From the NCBI RefSeq assembly GCF_002078875.1, contig NC_034414.1, positions 33,010,608 to 33,074,607 on the forward strand: a DNA stretch of 64,000 bases, given 5' to 3'. How positions within the stretch are numbered: position 1 is the stretch's first letter; every line of letters begins with the position of its first letter. The position numbers were made by a program, and so were the translations under genes. The notes beneath the pieces are model-generated. The model worked only from the letters and a program-made list of their open reading frames with translations. It searched no databases and had not been told where the DNA came from. Positions 1 to 12,900 of the stretch are shown here, in pieces. The DNA is from Numida meleagris (taxonomy: Eukaryota; Chordata; Aves; Galliformes; Numididae).

Positions 1-776
1 TATAGCAATACCGTGATGTCCAAAAGATGTAAAAATTATATATAGTCACGAGAAGTTAATCATGCTGTGTCTTAGTAAATTGAAATCACCAGTTTTAACT
101 TCTCAGACTCTCATAAATAAGACAGTAGAACCCACTGAGATCCCAGGGATTGCCTTTTGTTTCTCTTATTACAACAATTTTTACCATTTGGTGTCCTACT
201 AAGAAAATGTGATAAATGTGATACTTTTTTGTTTGTTTGTTCTTGTGCTGCGTCTGTTAGGGAAAAAGTACATAGATTAGGGAAGGTGATCTATAAAGAG
301 GGAAAAAAGGGAATGAATTAGGTTAGAAAAAGCAGAGCGTAAGGAGTAAATTATCAGATCATCAGAAATAAAAGGTTTTCAGTGAGCAGCATTGAGTAGA
401 GGAGTATCTTCCTATGTATGGATGCAGACATGTCTGTTTTGGTGGGCTGAGCGCTATTGCAATGCATTTTGTATATTGCCAAAAGGAGTTAGACTTATAC
501 AGAAGCTTGGGTTATCAGTTTTGTTCCACTTAAGATGTTCCATAGACTTGTAAAACTTGCACATCTGTATATAACATACAGCATACCACGCAACCAACAT
601 TCTCTGCTGATGTTGTGGGCTATCATAATAACATAGAAAGCATTACTTTTGGTGCAGCCATCGTACTTGTGGTTTTGGGGAAAGTGTTTGTGATCTCTCA
701 TTGTGATACTTACATAAACCACTTGGAATTAAATAAATCTATATACAAACTTGGTAAACCTTAATTCATTTTGTAG
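1..776 (+). other. AQR: AQR intron (3' part)
   Basis: Intronic sequence upstream of the first exon in the window, ending in a T-rich tract and TAG. No exon or recognised repeat seen. Confidence 0.85.
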
Positions 777-912
777 GTATGGAAGAGTGAATTATGTTCT
801 GGCTCGAAGACTTGAACTCCTGCGAGAAGTTGGGCGATTGCAAGAGAGTCTTGGTGTCCCAGGAGATGTTTCTTACACTTGTGAAACAGCTGGCCACTTT
901 TTCTTATACCAA
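777..912 (+). CDS. AQR: AQR coding exon a (first in window)
   Basis: Acceptor AG at 775-776, donor GTAAGG at 913. The first base completes an Arg codon begun in the previous exon; 45 codons follow, from YGRVNYV to [10 protein letters not shown]. Ends in phase 0. Confidence 0.95.
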
Positions 913-3900
913 GTAAGGACTAAAATACTTTACAGAGGCTGCATGACCTCAGTGTGTTATGAAACACGCTATGAAAGTCAGTGAATTTTTCAGAGTCAGG
1001 CCTTGAAAAAACATTTTCTTTGGTGATTCAAAATACAAAATGTATAAAGCCATAATTATTATTTATTTATATTGCTATTGTTTTAACTCCTGCCTGCTGG
1101 CTCATTAATTAAAAGGCTAGCATTCTTGCTCTTCATGACTGCTGGCAAGATTTCTAACCTGGAGTTTCCCCTTCAAATATGAAAATCAGTGGAGGAACAT
1201 TACAGCTGCTACGTAATGCTCCAAAAGAAAGCTTTTCTGTTTGAAATCAGATGCATAGTCTACAAAACAGTGATTTTCTGTATACTGTACAGTGATTTTC
1301 TGTATATCCCTCATTTCTGTTTGGTACAGACGCTCTGCCTTCTTAAGCATGTAATGTGGCTTAGGCAGGCTTGTAGAGTGGTACTTAGGAACAAATCTCC
1401 ACACCATACATATTTTGAAAGAAGTTACCTTGGGTTAGGTGTAGCATTTTTCCAAACATTAAATGAATCATTAGGAGTTGGAGATTGCTAGGATAGGAGC
1501 ACTGATAAAGTTCATCTTCTGGTTTGATTTTCTCCTGAAATAATCCAATTTAGTATTTAAATAAGAGTATTTTAAGTAAAGATAATTAGAAAAATATCAG
1601 GATGGGAGGTAACGTGAGAGAAGCAGCCTCATGACTATCAAGGTCAGTGAATAAGAAGAGGAAGGAGGAGAGGCTTCAGGTGCCAAAGCAGAAGTTCTCC
1701 TGCAGCCCTGGAGAGGACCGTGGTGAAGCAGTTTGTCCCTTTACAGCCTGTGAAGGACAACAGTAGAGCAGATCTCCACACTGCACCCTCTGGAGGAGCC
1801 CATTCTGCAGCAGGTGGATGTGCCCTCAAGGAGGCTGGAGCTCATGAAGAGCCTATGCTAGATCAGGCACCTGGCGAGAAATCTTTTTCTGAAGGACTGT
1901 ACTCCGTGGGAAGGACATATGCTGGAACAGTTCTTCAGGAGGAGTGAGGAAGAGGTAGAAGAGTTGGGAATAAAAGTGTGAAGCCTCAAACATCCTAATT
2001 TACGTTAAGATTAAATGCTAGTTCAGACATGTTGGTTTTGTAGTTCAAAATGGTTATTTTATTTAATAAAATTTATTAAACAATTACATTAAATAAAATA
2101 ACCATTTTAAGTGCATATACAAGATGACACCTATCCAAACGACTTCATTATATAAAAACATATCTGTATGACACTTTTGTTTGCCATAGGTAATGTCTCG
2201 TTGGGAGGAATATATCAGCAAAGTGAAAGTTAAAGGTGGAAAATTACCAGATGTTACAGATGTGTCCAGTTTCTTTCCCTTTCATCAGTATTTTGCAAAT
2301 GCTCCTCAACCAATTTTCAGAGGCAGATCCTATGAAGAAGATATGGAGATTGCTGAGGGGTGTTATAGACATCTAAAGAAAATATTCACTCAGCTTGAGG
2401 TAAGGCTTGTATCCGTTAAAGGTAAATAATTCTGGCAAATCCTAAAGAAACTTCACAAAATTCCAAAATTCTTATTTGTCGTAAATCCTAAAAGTAGTAT
2501 ATACTTCTAGGCAACTTCTTTAGCTTGCAAGGCATCCAGGTGAGCATTTCTCCCTTCAAATAATTTAGACATGCTTTGCAACAGGGACAAGAGTCTAATC
2601 TGTTATTTTGAGCTTAGGAAGGACCCATTTTATGTGCATTTTATAAGTTTTATATATAATTTTTCTCTCAATTTTTTTTCTACCACAGGAATTCAGAGCA
2701 TTTGAACTTCTCCGCAGTGGCCTGGATAGATCCAAATACCTGTTGGTGAAAGAAGCAAAAATCATTGCTATGACTTGTACCCACGCCGCTCTGAAACGAC
2801 ATGACCTAGTTGAACTAGGTTTCAAAGTAATTATTATATTTGTAATAGTTCATGAATAAGGTTTTTTTTATATATTTTTTTGTTTGTGATGTTGTCATTT
2901 CCCACCACCACCACCTTGTTCAGAGCTTTCATCTGTCTTAGGTCTAAGCGACTGGATTATTTTAAGTTGCATGTTTTTACCAGTATGTTTCTAATTGTAA
3001 TTTTTTGAAGAAAACTTCTAACAGAACCAGAAGTTAAAGATGATAACACTTTTAAGCTGCATATATTGAAGTGCTTGAAAGAGCATGCATATTTAAAAAA
3101 AAAAAAAAAAAGTAGTTTTGCCATATTAGATGAACTGCAATGATATGTTAAATAAAGGATGAACTGGAAAAAAAACAGCTTTATTACAACATTGCTTACT
3201 TAAAAAAATGAACAATCTGAGAAGAGCTATGTTGCAGTGCTGTTTTTGCTCTGCAATGTTAACCACTGATATTCATTTACTACAGATTTCTGACAAAAAT
3301 GAACAAATTCCCTCATCTCTTTCAGTATTTTTCTCTTATAATGCACTAGATCGCAGCAGCTTTTCAGTGCAAGAATATCAAGTTAGTTTGCCCCATTGCA
3401 GCAAGCTTTTCCCTTGAGGGTGAGTTATGGCATATGGAAAGAATATAATGTAGTTCAGTTGTGGATTGTATATAGGTCTAAGAGCTGATTGGTACAGATA
3501 TGTTTGCCGTTGATGTAACGGGATTTCACCCTCTGGAACTGATTTCAGTAGTACTAGTATTCTCCCTGTAAAGGGAAATCCTGCTCTGTAACTGTCCTAC
3601 TGATTAAATAAATAAAAGTTCTGGGTTTTTATTCCCCAAATAAGCAAGTGATGCTTCCTTTTGGTAGGTTGAATGACAACCTTAACTTGTATTATTTGAC
3701 TGATTAACATCTCTGTACTTTTTCTTTCTCAGTATGACAACATCTTAATGGAAGAGTCTGCACAGATTCTGGAGATAGAAACCTTTATACCTCTCCTGTT
3801 ACAGGTTAGACTTGTATTCTAAAACATGCTGCAAAAAAAATGAAAATTGAAAGTCTGTGTTCTTGAATAATATAGAATATTAAAAGGAAAGTATCTTGTG

Positions 3901-6900
3901 TGGAAGATAAAATAGAACTGGTATTTCCCCTTTTGCAGATGCTAAGAACTTTCAAATTATTCTTCATTAGTTGTTTATCCTGTGTTTTACCCTGTGTATC
4001 TGTGACTGTTAGGATTTCCCTTTCAAAACATGAAGAAATGTGATGAACTAGTACCTTGCTTTCACATTTTTTTTTTTACTTTTTTTCTTTGCTATTTCAT
4101 AGCTATTGTTAAATCTTTAGTAATCTTAACAGTTTTTTAAAATTAGCAATTATTGTGAAATAACTCTTTTTACTGTTTCCCAAGAGTATAAGGCCTACAT
4201 AATTGCTCTCTGTCATCCCATCTGTCACTGTTTGGCCAGTTGTAGTTAAAAATTAAGGGATGAAGTGGATGCCAGTTACCTACAACTTTGAGGAAAACTA
4301 GAGCCTGGTAGAGATAAGACATTTGAACTGATGTTACAACACCACCACAGGTGTGTGGGAGGGGAGGAATAGAAATTGGTTCTATTTTGTCTGCTTTTGA
4401 CCAATAGTTGTGCAACTTTTGTCTGGCTGAATTGGTAAATGTGTAGCTTGGAATCAACTGTAGCTTGTATTATTTGTCAAACCTAGAATTGGTAGAAGAA
4501 AAAGGAATGTGTATGTGATACAGTTGAATGGAAGTCTCGTAGCCAGAAAGGTGCTATTAATATTGGGAAGAAAGGAAGGAAACTAAAGCTAGTGTGACAC
4601 GGGATGTTTATAGCACAGTCTTTAGAATCCTGCATAGCAAAAGGTCTATTTGCAGAAGATTATGTCCCTTACCCTTGTAATGTAAGGGATTGTTGTAATA
4701 GAGTACTAATGCTGCTACAGTTACAGTCGAGTGCCCAGAGAAGTGGTGGATGCCTAGTCCCTGGAGACTTTCAAGGTCAGGCTGGATCAGGCTCTGGGCA
4801 ACCTGACCTAGCTATGGATATCCCTGTTCATTGGAAGGAAGTTGGACTTAGATGTCCTCTAAAGGTCCCTTCCAAGTCTAAGGATTCTATGATTCAGTAT
4901 CTTTTCCTAAAAACGTTTACTCTGATTGTTCCAAACTCAGTGGGTTTAGTCAGCCTGTCTTTAAATTTGTTGTGCCTCAGGTGAAGATTGTTGGTCCAGC
5001 TCTGGGATTGCTTTTAGAAACCTCAACTTGAGATGCATCACTTCCTTTTTTTAAGAGCTACAGGCCTTCAGAAAAAAAGCAAATTGTGCTTCTTGCACAT
5101 CTGTGGCTTAAATTACAGTTTTCAAGTTATCTCTGTGTGTCATACTGTCATGAAATAAAATTTCTCCATTGGAAGTAAAGTGTGGATTCTCTCAGGAAGT
5201 CTTTAGCTGCAAAGCAGAAAATGATGTGTGGTAAGTTAGTGAAACTAAGAGCCTATGTTGTTCATTTGATTCTTACTCTAGAAAGAATTTCTGAAAAATA
5301 CGGACTGTGTTTGCTCATTTTCTAAAAGTGAGTTTCCTTTCTGGAAGTTTTGGAGCAAATATTTTCATTGAAAGCCAGTGATTTAAATTCCTCTAGCAAA
5401 CTACATCCAAGCTCTTGTTTTCATAAGAATTTTAATAGAATCTCCATGAAATATTTGTATATTTTAACTACAGCTCATAATTTTTCACATAGCTCCTTAA
5501 CAATAGAGGATATAATAGTCACCAGAAGGTAACTCATTATAGGCCTGGTGCACAAGAGGATGCGCATGTCCAAGAATCTTTCTGCTGTTAAAGCCCATGT
5601 TCTATGCTCAGTTGATGCCAAACTGCAAGCTTTTTCAGTTTGGGAAACACTAATGTTGCTTTTATCACCTTTTGGTTGTGGTAAAGACTGCCAAGTTTTG
5701 ATAATTCTGAGCGGATAGTCAACTGATTGTTTACCCTCTAGACGCTAATGTGGCCTGAACAGGAGCACATCTTTCTGTCATTTTGGGAATGTCTGGGGAG
5801 CAAACAAACTGAATGAGTCTTCTTGCAAATACAAGATTACTTTCTGTTTAGTTAGGTGTTTCTAAATGACAGAAGGGAGTGTAGGCATAAGTTGTAGTTT
5901 AGGTGACTTCTCGTGCAAGCTGGTTTTTAGAGATTTAGCTTATTTAAATCTGTTTAAAGACCTGTGTAACAGTTACTCTAGGATGTTGTTTTTGTCTTTT
6001 GGCAGTCTTGAATTTAATGCTACTGCAGTGCTGTGTAACAAATGATTAAATCCTGCATGGCTCTTAGCATGGTTTTCGTTGATAATGAGATTATTCCATT
6101 TAGTGAAGTAATCATAGCTATTTCCTACTGTTTGAGTACTGGATAACCTGATGCATCAGGTTAGCAAAAGGGAGTAATGAGCATGTAAGAGCAATGCAGA
6201 AGCTGAAGGCTTTTGTAATTAAGGTAGACCTTTTCACGATAGAGCTATGTTCTATAGGAGATCTTAGAACAGCTATCCAAATAGTCATTAAAAATTCAGG
6301 TTTGTTTGCTTCTGAGGTTTTTTGTTTGTTTTATTTTGTTTTGATTTAAAAAAGAACTAGGCTTGTGAACTAGTAGTACTTGATTTCTTGTGCTTGCAAC
6401 TCAGAGTAAGAATCGTAGAATATCTTGGGTTGGAAGGGACCATTAAATTCCAACCCCTGTGCCGCAGGAAGGGCTCCCAACCGCTAGATCAAGTACTAGA
6501 TCAGTTTGCACGGGGCCCCATCCAACTTGGCCTTGAATACCTCCAGGGACAGGGCATCCACAGCATCTCTAGGCAACCTGTTCCAGCACCTCACCACCCT
6601 CTCAGTAAAAAAACTTCCCCTGGCATCTAATCTAAATCTCCCTTCCTTCAGTTTAAAACCATTCCCCCTTGTCTTATCACTATCTACCTGTCCAAAAAGT
6701 TGATTTCTCTCCTGTTTATAATCTGCCTTTAAATATTGGAAGGCCATAATGAGGTATCCCTGCAACCTTCTCTTCTCCAGACTTGAACAATCCCAGCTCC
6801 TTCAGCCTGTCTTCATAGGAGTGGTGCGTCAGGCCTCTGATCATCTTCATGACCCTCCTCTGGACCCTCTCTAAAAGCTCTGTATCTTTTCTGTGTTTGG

Positions 6901-9900
6901 GAGCCCCAAACCTGGATGCAGTACTCCAAATGGAGCCTCACAAGGGCAGAGTAGAGAGGGACAATCACCTCCCTTGCACTGCTGGCCACTCCTCTTCTGA
7001 TGCAGTCCAGGATATGGTTGGCCTTCTGGGCTGCAATCACACACTGCTGGCTTGTGTTAAGTTTTTCATCTACCAGGACCACTAACTCCTTCTCAGCAGG
7101 GATTACCCTGTCTAAAGTGTACTTGGCATTGTTGAACCTTGTTAGGTTCACATGGGCCCAGCTTTCGAGTTTATCAAGGTCTCTCTAGATGGCACCCTTT
7201 CCTTCTGCCATATCAGCTGCACCACTCAGCTTGGTGTCTCATCATCATTGTCACTGATAAAGATGTTAAAGAGCACCAGTCCCATGACAGACCCCTGGGG
7301 GGACACCACTCATTACAAGCCTCCACCTGGACATAGAGCCATTGACCACAGCCCTCTGGCTGTGACCTTCCAACCAATTCCTTATCCACCTAATAGTCCA
7401 CCCTTCAAATCCATATCTCTCCAATGTAGAGATAAGGATGTGTTGGGGGACCACATCAAAGGCCTTGCAGAAGTCCAAGCAGGTGACATCAGTTGCCTTC
7501 TCTTTGTCCACTGATGCCATCACTCCATCATAGAAAGCCACAAAATTATTTGTAGAGCTCTTTGCTGTGTGAGCTTGAAACTACTGATAAGAACAAATTA
7601 TTATACAAAATACTTGGACTTCTCCAAATCAGTAACTTTATTTTTTGAGAAAAAGAAATCAAATGTTTCTCTTAGCCATTTAAAATAATTTTCATCCTCT
7701 TACTAACTTAATAAGGTATCTTCTTCTGTCTTGATGAGGTGGACAGAATTCAGTTTTCCTTCCTTGCTCCCTGATTAGAGAGGGCTTCAGAGCTCTTCAA
7801 CTGGCAAGAAAAGGAACTTCAGGCTTTCTCCTGAGCATTTCTCCTATGGGGAAATATTAGAAGAATGCTTAAGATGTGAAGGATATGAACAGTAGAACTG
7901 GCAGGCAGAAATCTTCAGGATTCTGATTCTTGGGTCGTGTTTCCCACACAACTGTTTGTTTTATGTCCATCTGTTAAAATGGTCCTTCGTTCACTCTGTC
8001 AGTACATAATATAGGTGTGCAAAGAGTCACAGATAACTAGGAACGGATGTACTTAACATACTGAAGAGCTGATCAGATAGAGAGACTGGAAAGAAGATAG
8101 TTGTCTTCAAAAGATTTTAACTCAGTGTAGTTTAAGAACAAATGCTGAAATAGCCTTAGCCCTATAAGACAACCAGCTTTACTATTAATATGTTTTAATT
8201 GAGTGCCTTGATCATATTGTACTACTTACAGTTGTTTTAATTGATTTTAGAACCCTCAGGATGGATTCAGTCGTTTGAAGCGGTGGATTATGATTGGTGA
8301 CCATCACCAGTTGCCACCAGTCATTAAGAACATGGCTTTTCAAAAATACTCCAACATGGAGCAGTCGCTTTTCACACGCTTTGTTCGTGTTGGAGTGCCG
8401 ACTGTTGATTTGGATGCACAAGGAAGAGCAAGAGCAAGGTGAGTGGAATAAAATTGCATGTCTACCAGTTACCAGGTTAAGAATTGGAAAAGCATGCTTA
8501 CGGCATTGGAAACTTTGGATTGTTAAGACAGGGGTCTGTGCAAAATGATGGTTTAGCTGTTTTGTTCCATTGGTTTCAGCTTAGACTAGAAGGCAATTTT
8601 TACTTTATTGAAATGCAGTAAGATGTATTTTTTCTTTTATATGGTAGTATTGGACATCTAGTCATGAAACTGTAAGGCTATCACATCACTGAATGGCATG
8701 AGATTTTTTTTCTGCAGAATCACGACTATCCAAATGAATGATGATTTTTTTAGTCTGTTTTATTGAATTAGTGATTTGCTCAGCCTTCAAAACAAAGTAA
8801 AAAATGGGGAGTATGACAAACTTTTCCCCCAAATTAATTTGATATTAGTTTGGAAGAAGGTAGATTTGCATTTAAATAAGATAAAGGAATGCAGTGAAGG
8901 AATTAAGTGTTCTAAATCATGAGATAGGTTAGTGGCAGAATGTTATTCAGGTCCCAGAGTAATACTCTATATAATAGTATGCCTTTTACTAAAGGAAACA
9001 ATGTGTAAAGGAAGGTAGTACTTAAGCAAGAGAAGTGTTTGTGTGAAAGCTAGCAACTTAATAGTTTCCCTTTCTAGTCTCTAGCTCAAGTACCAGGGTC
9101 CAGTTCCACCCAAGTTGTCCTAAGGAGATAAATCGCACTCTGTTGCGGAATATTCATCCACAGATAAATTGAGGCTATCTGTGGCAATGTTCTGAATTGT
9201 TACCACAAAGGAAGTTTGTGGTAGCTGCAGCATTTAAAGAAAATTGTCAAAATCCTTTCTGAAAACTTTGCTATTAGAATGTTTGTGTCCTTGTTCTCAA
9301 TTTCAAAAAATGGAATATACTGTGGTTCTTTCAATTCAGCAGTTCTTTGAGTTTCCTGTGAGAGAACTAGACAAAATCAAAAATTAAAATAGTAATAGCA
9401 ATAATAATAAAATGTTGAGTTCAAAAACCCATGTTAACTGCTTGTGTGTTTTTTGGGCAGTTTGTGTAACCTCTACAACTGGCGTTACAAAAATCTGGGT
9501 AATCTGCCTCACGTGCAGCTTATGCCTGAGTTCAGAACAGCCAATGCTGGGTTTTTGTATGACTTCCAACTTATAAATGTGGAAGACTTCAATGGTGTGG
9601 GAGAGTCTGAACCCAATCCTTATTTCTATCAGGTAAGAGAAATATTGAATGTATACTTCATTTAATCTAGGTATGGTTTATTGAATCTGCAATGAATCAA
9701 AGTACTGTAAGCCAATAGTTATGTTCTCAGATTTTTCATTGTGTTTATGCATGATTTTTTTTTCTCTCCTTGTAATCAGTTTTGAATGTTGAAAAGGATA
9801 ATTTGTTATGCCTTTATGCTCAAAGTGAATGACTCTGCTTGCTATCTCTATTTTCTTGAAGTCATTGGGGGAGGGAAATTTGGTACATAATTCATTATGA

Positions 9901-12900
9901 AACATTTTGGCCTGTGGCAAATTAAGGATGTTTAATTCTGCTGTACTGTCATGACAGTGAAATAAATGGTAGCATTCCACTGTATAAAAGATCTAAGTTT
10001 GCTCTGTGACACATACTTGAGTTTGAAGAGTCAGTGTTTTGATTTAATCTGTATATAAGAATGCAGAAAAGTGCATTCATAAAGTAAACCCTCCAACAGC
10101 CAGAAGAATGATCTGGGACTGACAATTATTAAAATTGGGGAGAAAAAAAAAAAAAGGAAATGTATGTACAGTAACAGTCGATCATTTGAGATTGAATAGC
10201 CATGACCTAAAATAGAAATAACTGGATTTGATAATTGAGAAATCTATCTAAGAATTTAATTATTAGGAGTTAAAAGGAGTTTAATTATTTTGGTTCAATT
10301 AGTTCTTTCTTTTAGCATACTGGAGAGTGATTAATTGCAGCTTTTTTTCCTTACTTCTTTTGAGCCTTATTAAACTAGTGCTAAGCAGGTGCTCTTTTTC
10401 ATTTCCTTGTTTTAAAATCCTTCCATTTAAAATACTAATATCTCTATATTATCAACTTTTAATACTTAACAAATTATAGTTCCACAGTTTTACATAAGAG
10501 ATGAGTTTTTTGTACGTTAAGACAAATGTTGTATTGGGACTTGTTGAGTTCTGTAATATTATATTGAGATGACATTCCTTTGGGCAGACAGCTGTAGGTA
10601 TATAAATACACTTAGGTGTGAATATTTAAGATGCTGAAAATCATTTAAATGTTTAAAACAAATATTATTATATTTCATGACTAATATTTAGATTTTAACA
10701 GAAACAAAACCGTACTTCTTGTAAATACTAGAAAGCATCATTCAATGCCTAACAAATTTACAAATGAATAAGTTTCTCTTTCTCTGTCCTTTTAAACTTT
10801 AGAATCTTGGTGAAGCAGAATATGTTGTGGCACTTTTCATGTATATGTGCCTGCTTGGTTATCCTGCAGACAGGATAAGTATCCTGACGACATACAACGG
10901 ACAGAAACACCTGATCCGAGATGTCATTAACCAGCGTTGTGGAAATAATCCACTGATTGGACGGCCAAACAAGGTAACTTTCAGAATATAATGGGCATTG
11001 AAGTGGTTCCGTTTTTTCATGGTTATCATATTGTAGAACTGATTGAGTACATTCCCTGCTTTTTGTGCAAGTATTCATTGGCTTATAGCACGTATTTATT
11101 AATACATTCTTTGGAATTTCACAGTCATATCATCTTTTTTGCCTGTTAGCAACTAGTTGCACAAAGAATCTGCGAAATCAGTCAAGTTCAGTATGTCATG
11201 GACTAGATGGGACAGAACAATTCTTCTCTTTATCATATATTTTGTCCTCTTTTTAAAAAAATAAAATAAATAGGTCCACCTAGAGAGGATGTAGTTTGGA
11301 TTTGATAAAATACATGATGAAGAACATTATGAAACATACAAACATATATTTACATAAGTCTGGTGTCTGCAGGTTAAAATACAATGTTATAAAATTTGAT
11401 CATTTTCCACAAACTTTTGGTATTAGCTCCCCAGTGTTAATCTGTCTGAATTAAGTAAAAATAGGAAAGAAATAGTATGTAGAGTCTCAACGTCTCCCAG
11501 GAAGAGTAGGTTGATGTTTTTTAATTAGAGGTGAACTAAAACAGAATCAAACATTTTTGTCTCTCTTCCCATTTACTGCAATCTGAATCGGAAGTTGGTG
11601 CTAAAATTTTGATGCCATGCTGTAGTTAAAAGGGCAAAAGTTTAACCTATGGAGTTTTTTGTTTTGTTTGTTATTCTCTAGGTAACAACTGTGGACAGAT
11701 TTCAAGGTCAACAAAATGATTATATTCTCCTTTCACTAGTGCGTACCAAAGCTGTAGGCCACCTTAGGTATGTAGAAAAGTACTCTTGCACCATTATTAA
11801 AGTATATATTTTCCACATCAGAAGAACATTTATTATACATTGCACAAAGTTTCAAATATTTCAGTATATAGTAAAACTGAAGTTTAATGCTGTGTATTGA
11901 AGGAAGTTCAGACCTGGTTTATTTTTACAGCTCTCTGCTTCCCTCTTCACAACCACTTTATCCTTTAGTAATGGCTATTACTCCATAAGAAGTTTATATT
12001 ACTGCAGGTAGTCTGAATTTGAATTTCAACATAGTAGAATAATAGGAATGTAATTAATGCTTGTCGGATAAATGCAGGCTTAAACTTTCTCAAATTCTTT
12101 TCTGTAAGTGAGCTTTCTTTGTCTTGTATCAGAAGTGTTTGAACACTTTGTAAGTTGTGTTATTCATAGTCTGCAACGTTTGCGCTTCAGTTTTGGAGTG
12201 AGGTGGAGGAAGACTTGTCTGTTTAGCAGTAGTGAGATGAGTTTCAGAACCTATGTTTTCTTATTCAGGGATACAGAAAGGCTATTATGATTTGTTCCCA
12301 ATATAAAATTTAACTGTTTTTCTGGGCTTTAAAGCTAAAGGGTAATTTTCATGTCATTAACAATAGAGCAACCCTTTATATAAAAAGGTTCTAGGATTTT
12401 AGTAGTTATTGTAACAGTATGTAGGAAGAAAAATTTAAGACTAAATAGTGTTCTAGCAGATACATTTGTATTTTCTTTAAGTAAGACTTTAGCGTGATTC
12501 TTTCATCTTTTATTGAAACTATGGAATCAGTGAAACAGGATATGATTAATTTGACTGTTTTGTTTTGGTTTGTTTTTTTTTCAAAGGGATGTCCGACGAT
12601 TAGTTGTTGCCATGTCAAGAGCCAGGCTTGGGCTTTATATCTTTGCAAGAGTATCGCTCTTTCAGAACTGTTTTGAGCTAACTCCAGCTTTCAGCCAGCT
12701 CACAGCTAGACCACTTCACCTCCATATAATTCCCGCAGAATGTTTTCCAGCAGCAAGACAGGTAGGAACAACTGCTATGAATTTCAGTGGTGTACTTGTT
12801 GCCTGTCTTTTTTGAGTGGGCTGTAAGACATGGAACTGCAATGTCTTCACTTTTAAATCACTGCTCCTTGGTTAATTATGTCCCTAGAGTTGACTTAGAT

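Larger units (their letters stand above)
913..2189 (+). other. AQR: AQR intron between exons a and b
   Basis: Holds a 22-bp tandem duplication at 1267-1306, a decayed repeat segment at about 1665-1962 and a perfect inverted repeat at 2047-2108. No coding exon seen. Confidence 0.9.
3805..8250 (+). other. AQR: AQR intron between exons d and e (4.4 kb, largest in the window)
   Basis: Contains a sense CR1 3' fragment (4730-4895) and an antisense ~1.1-kb CR1 (6408-7545). The remainder is AT-rich unique sequence. Confidence 0.9.
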
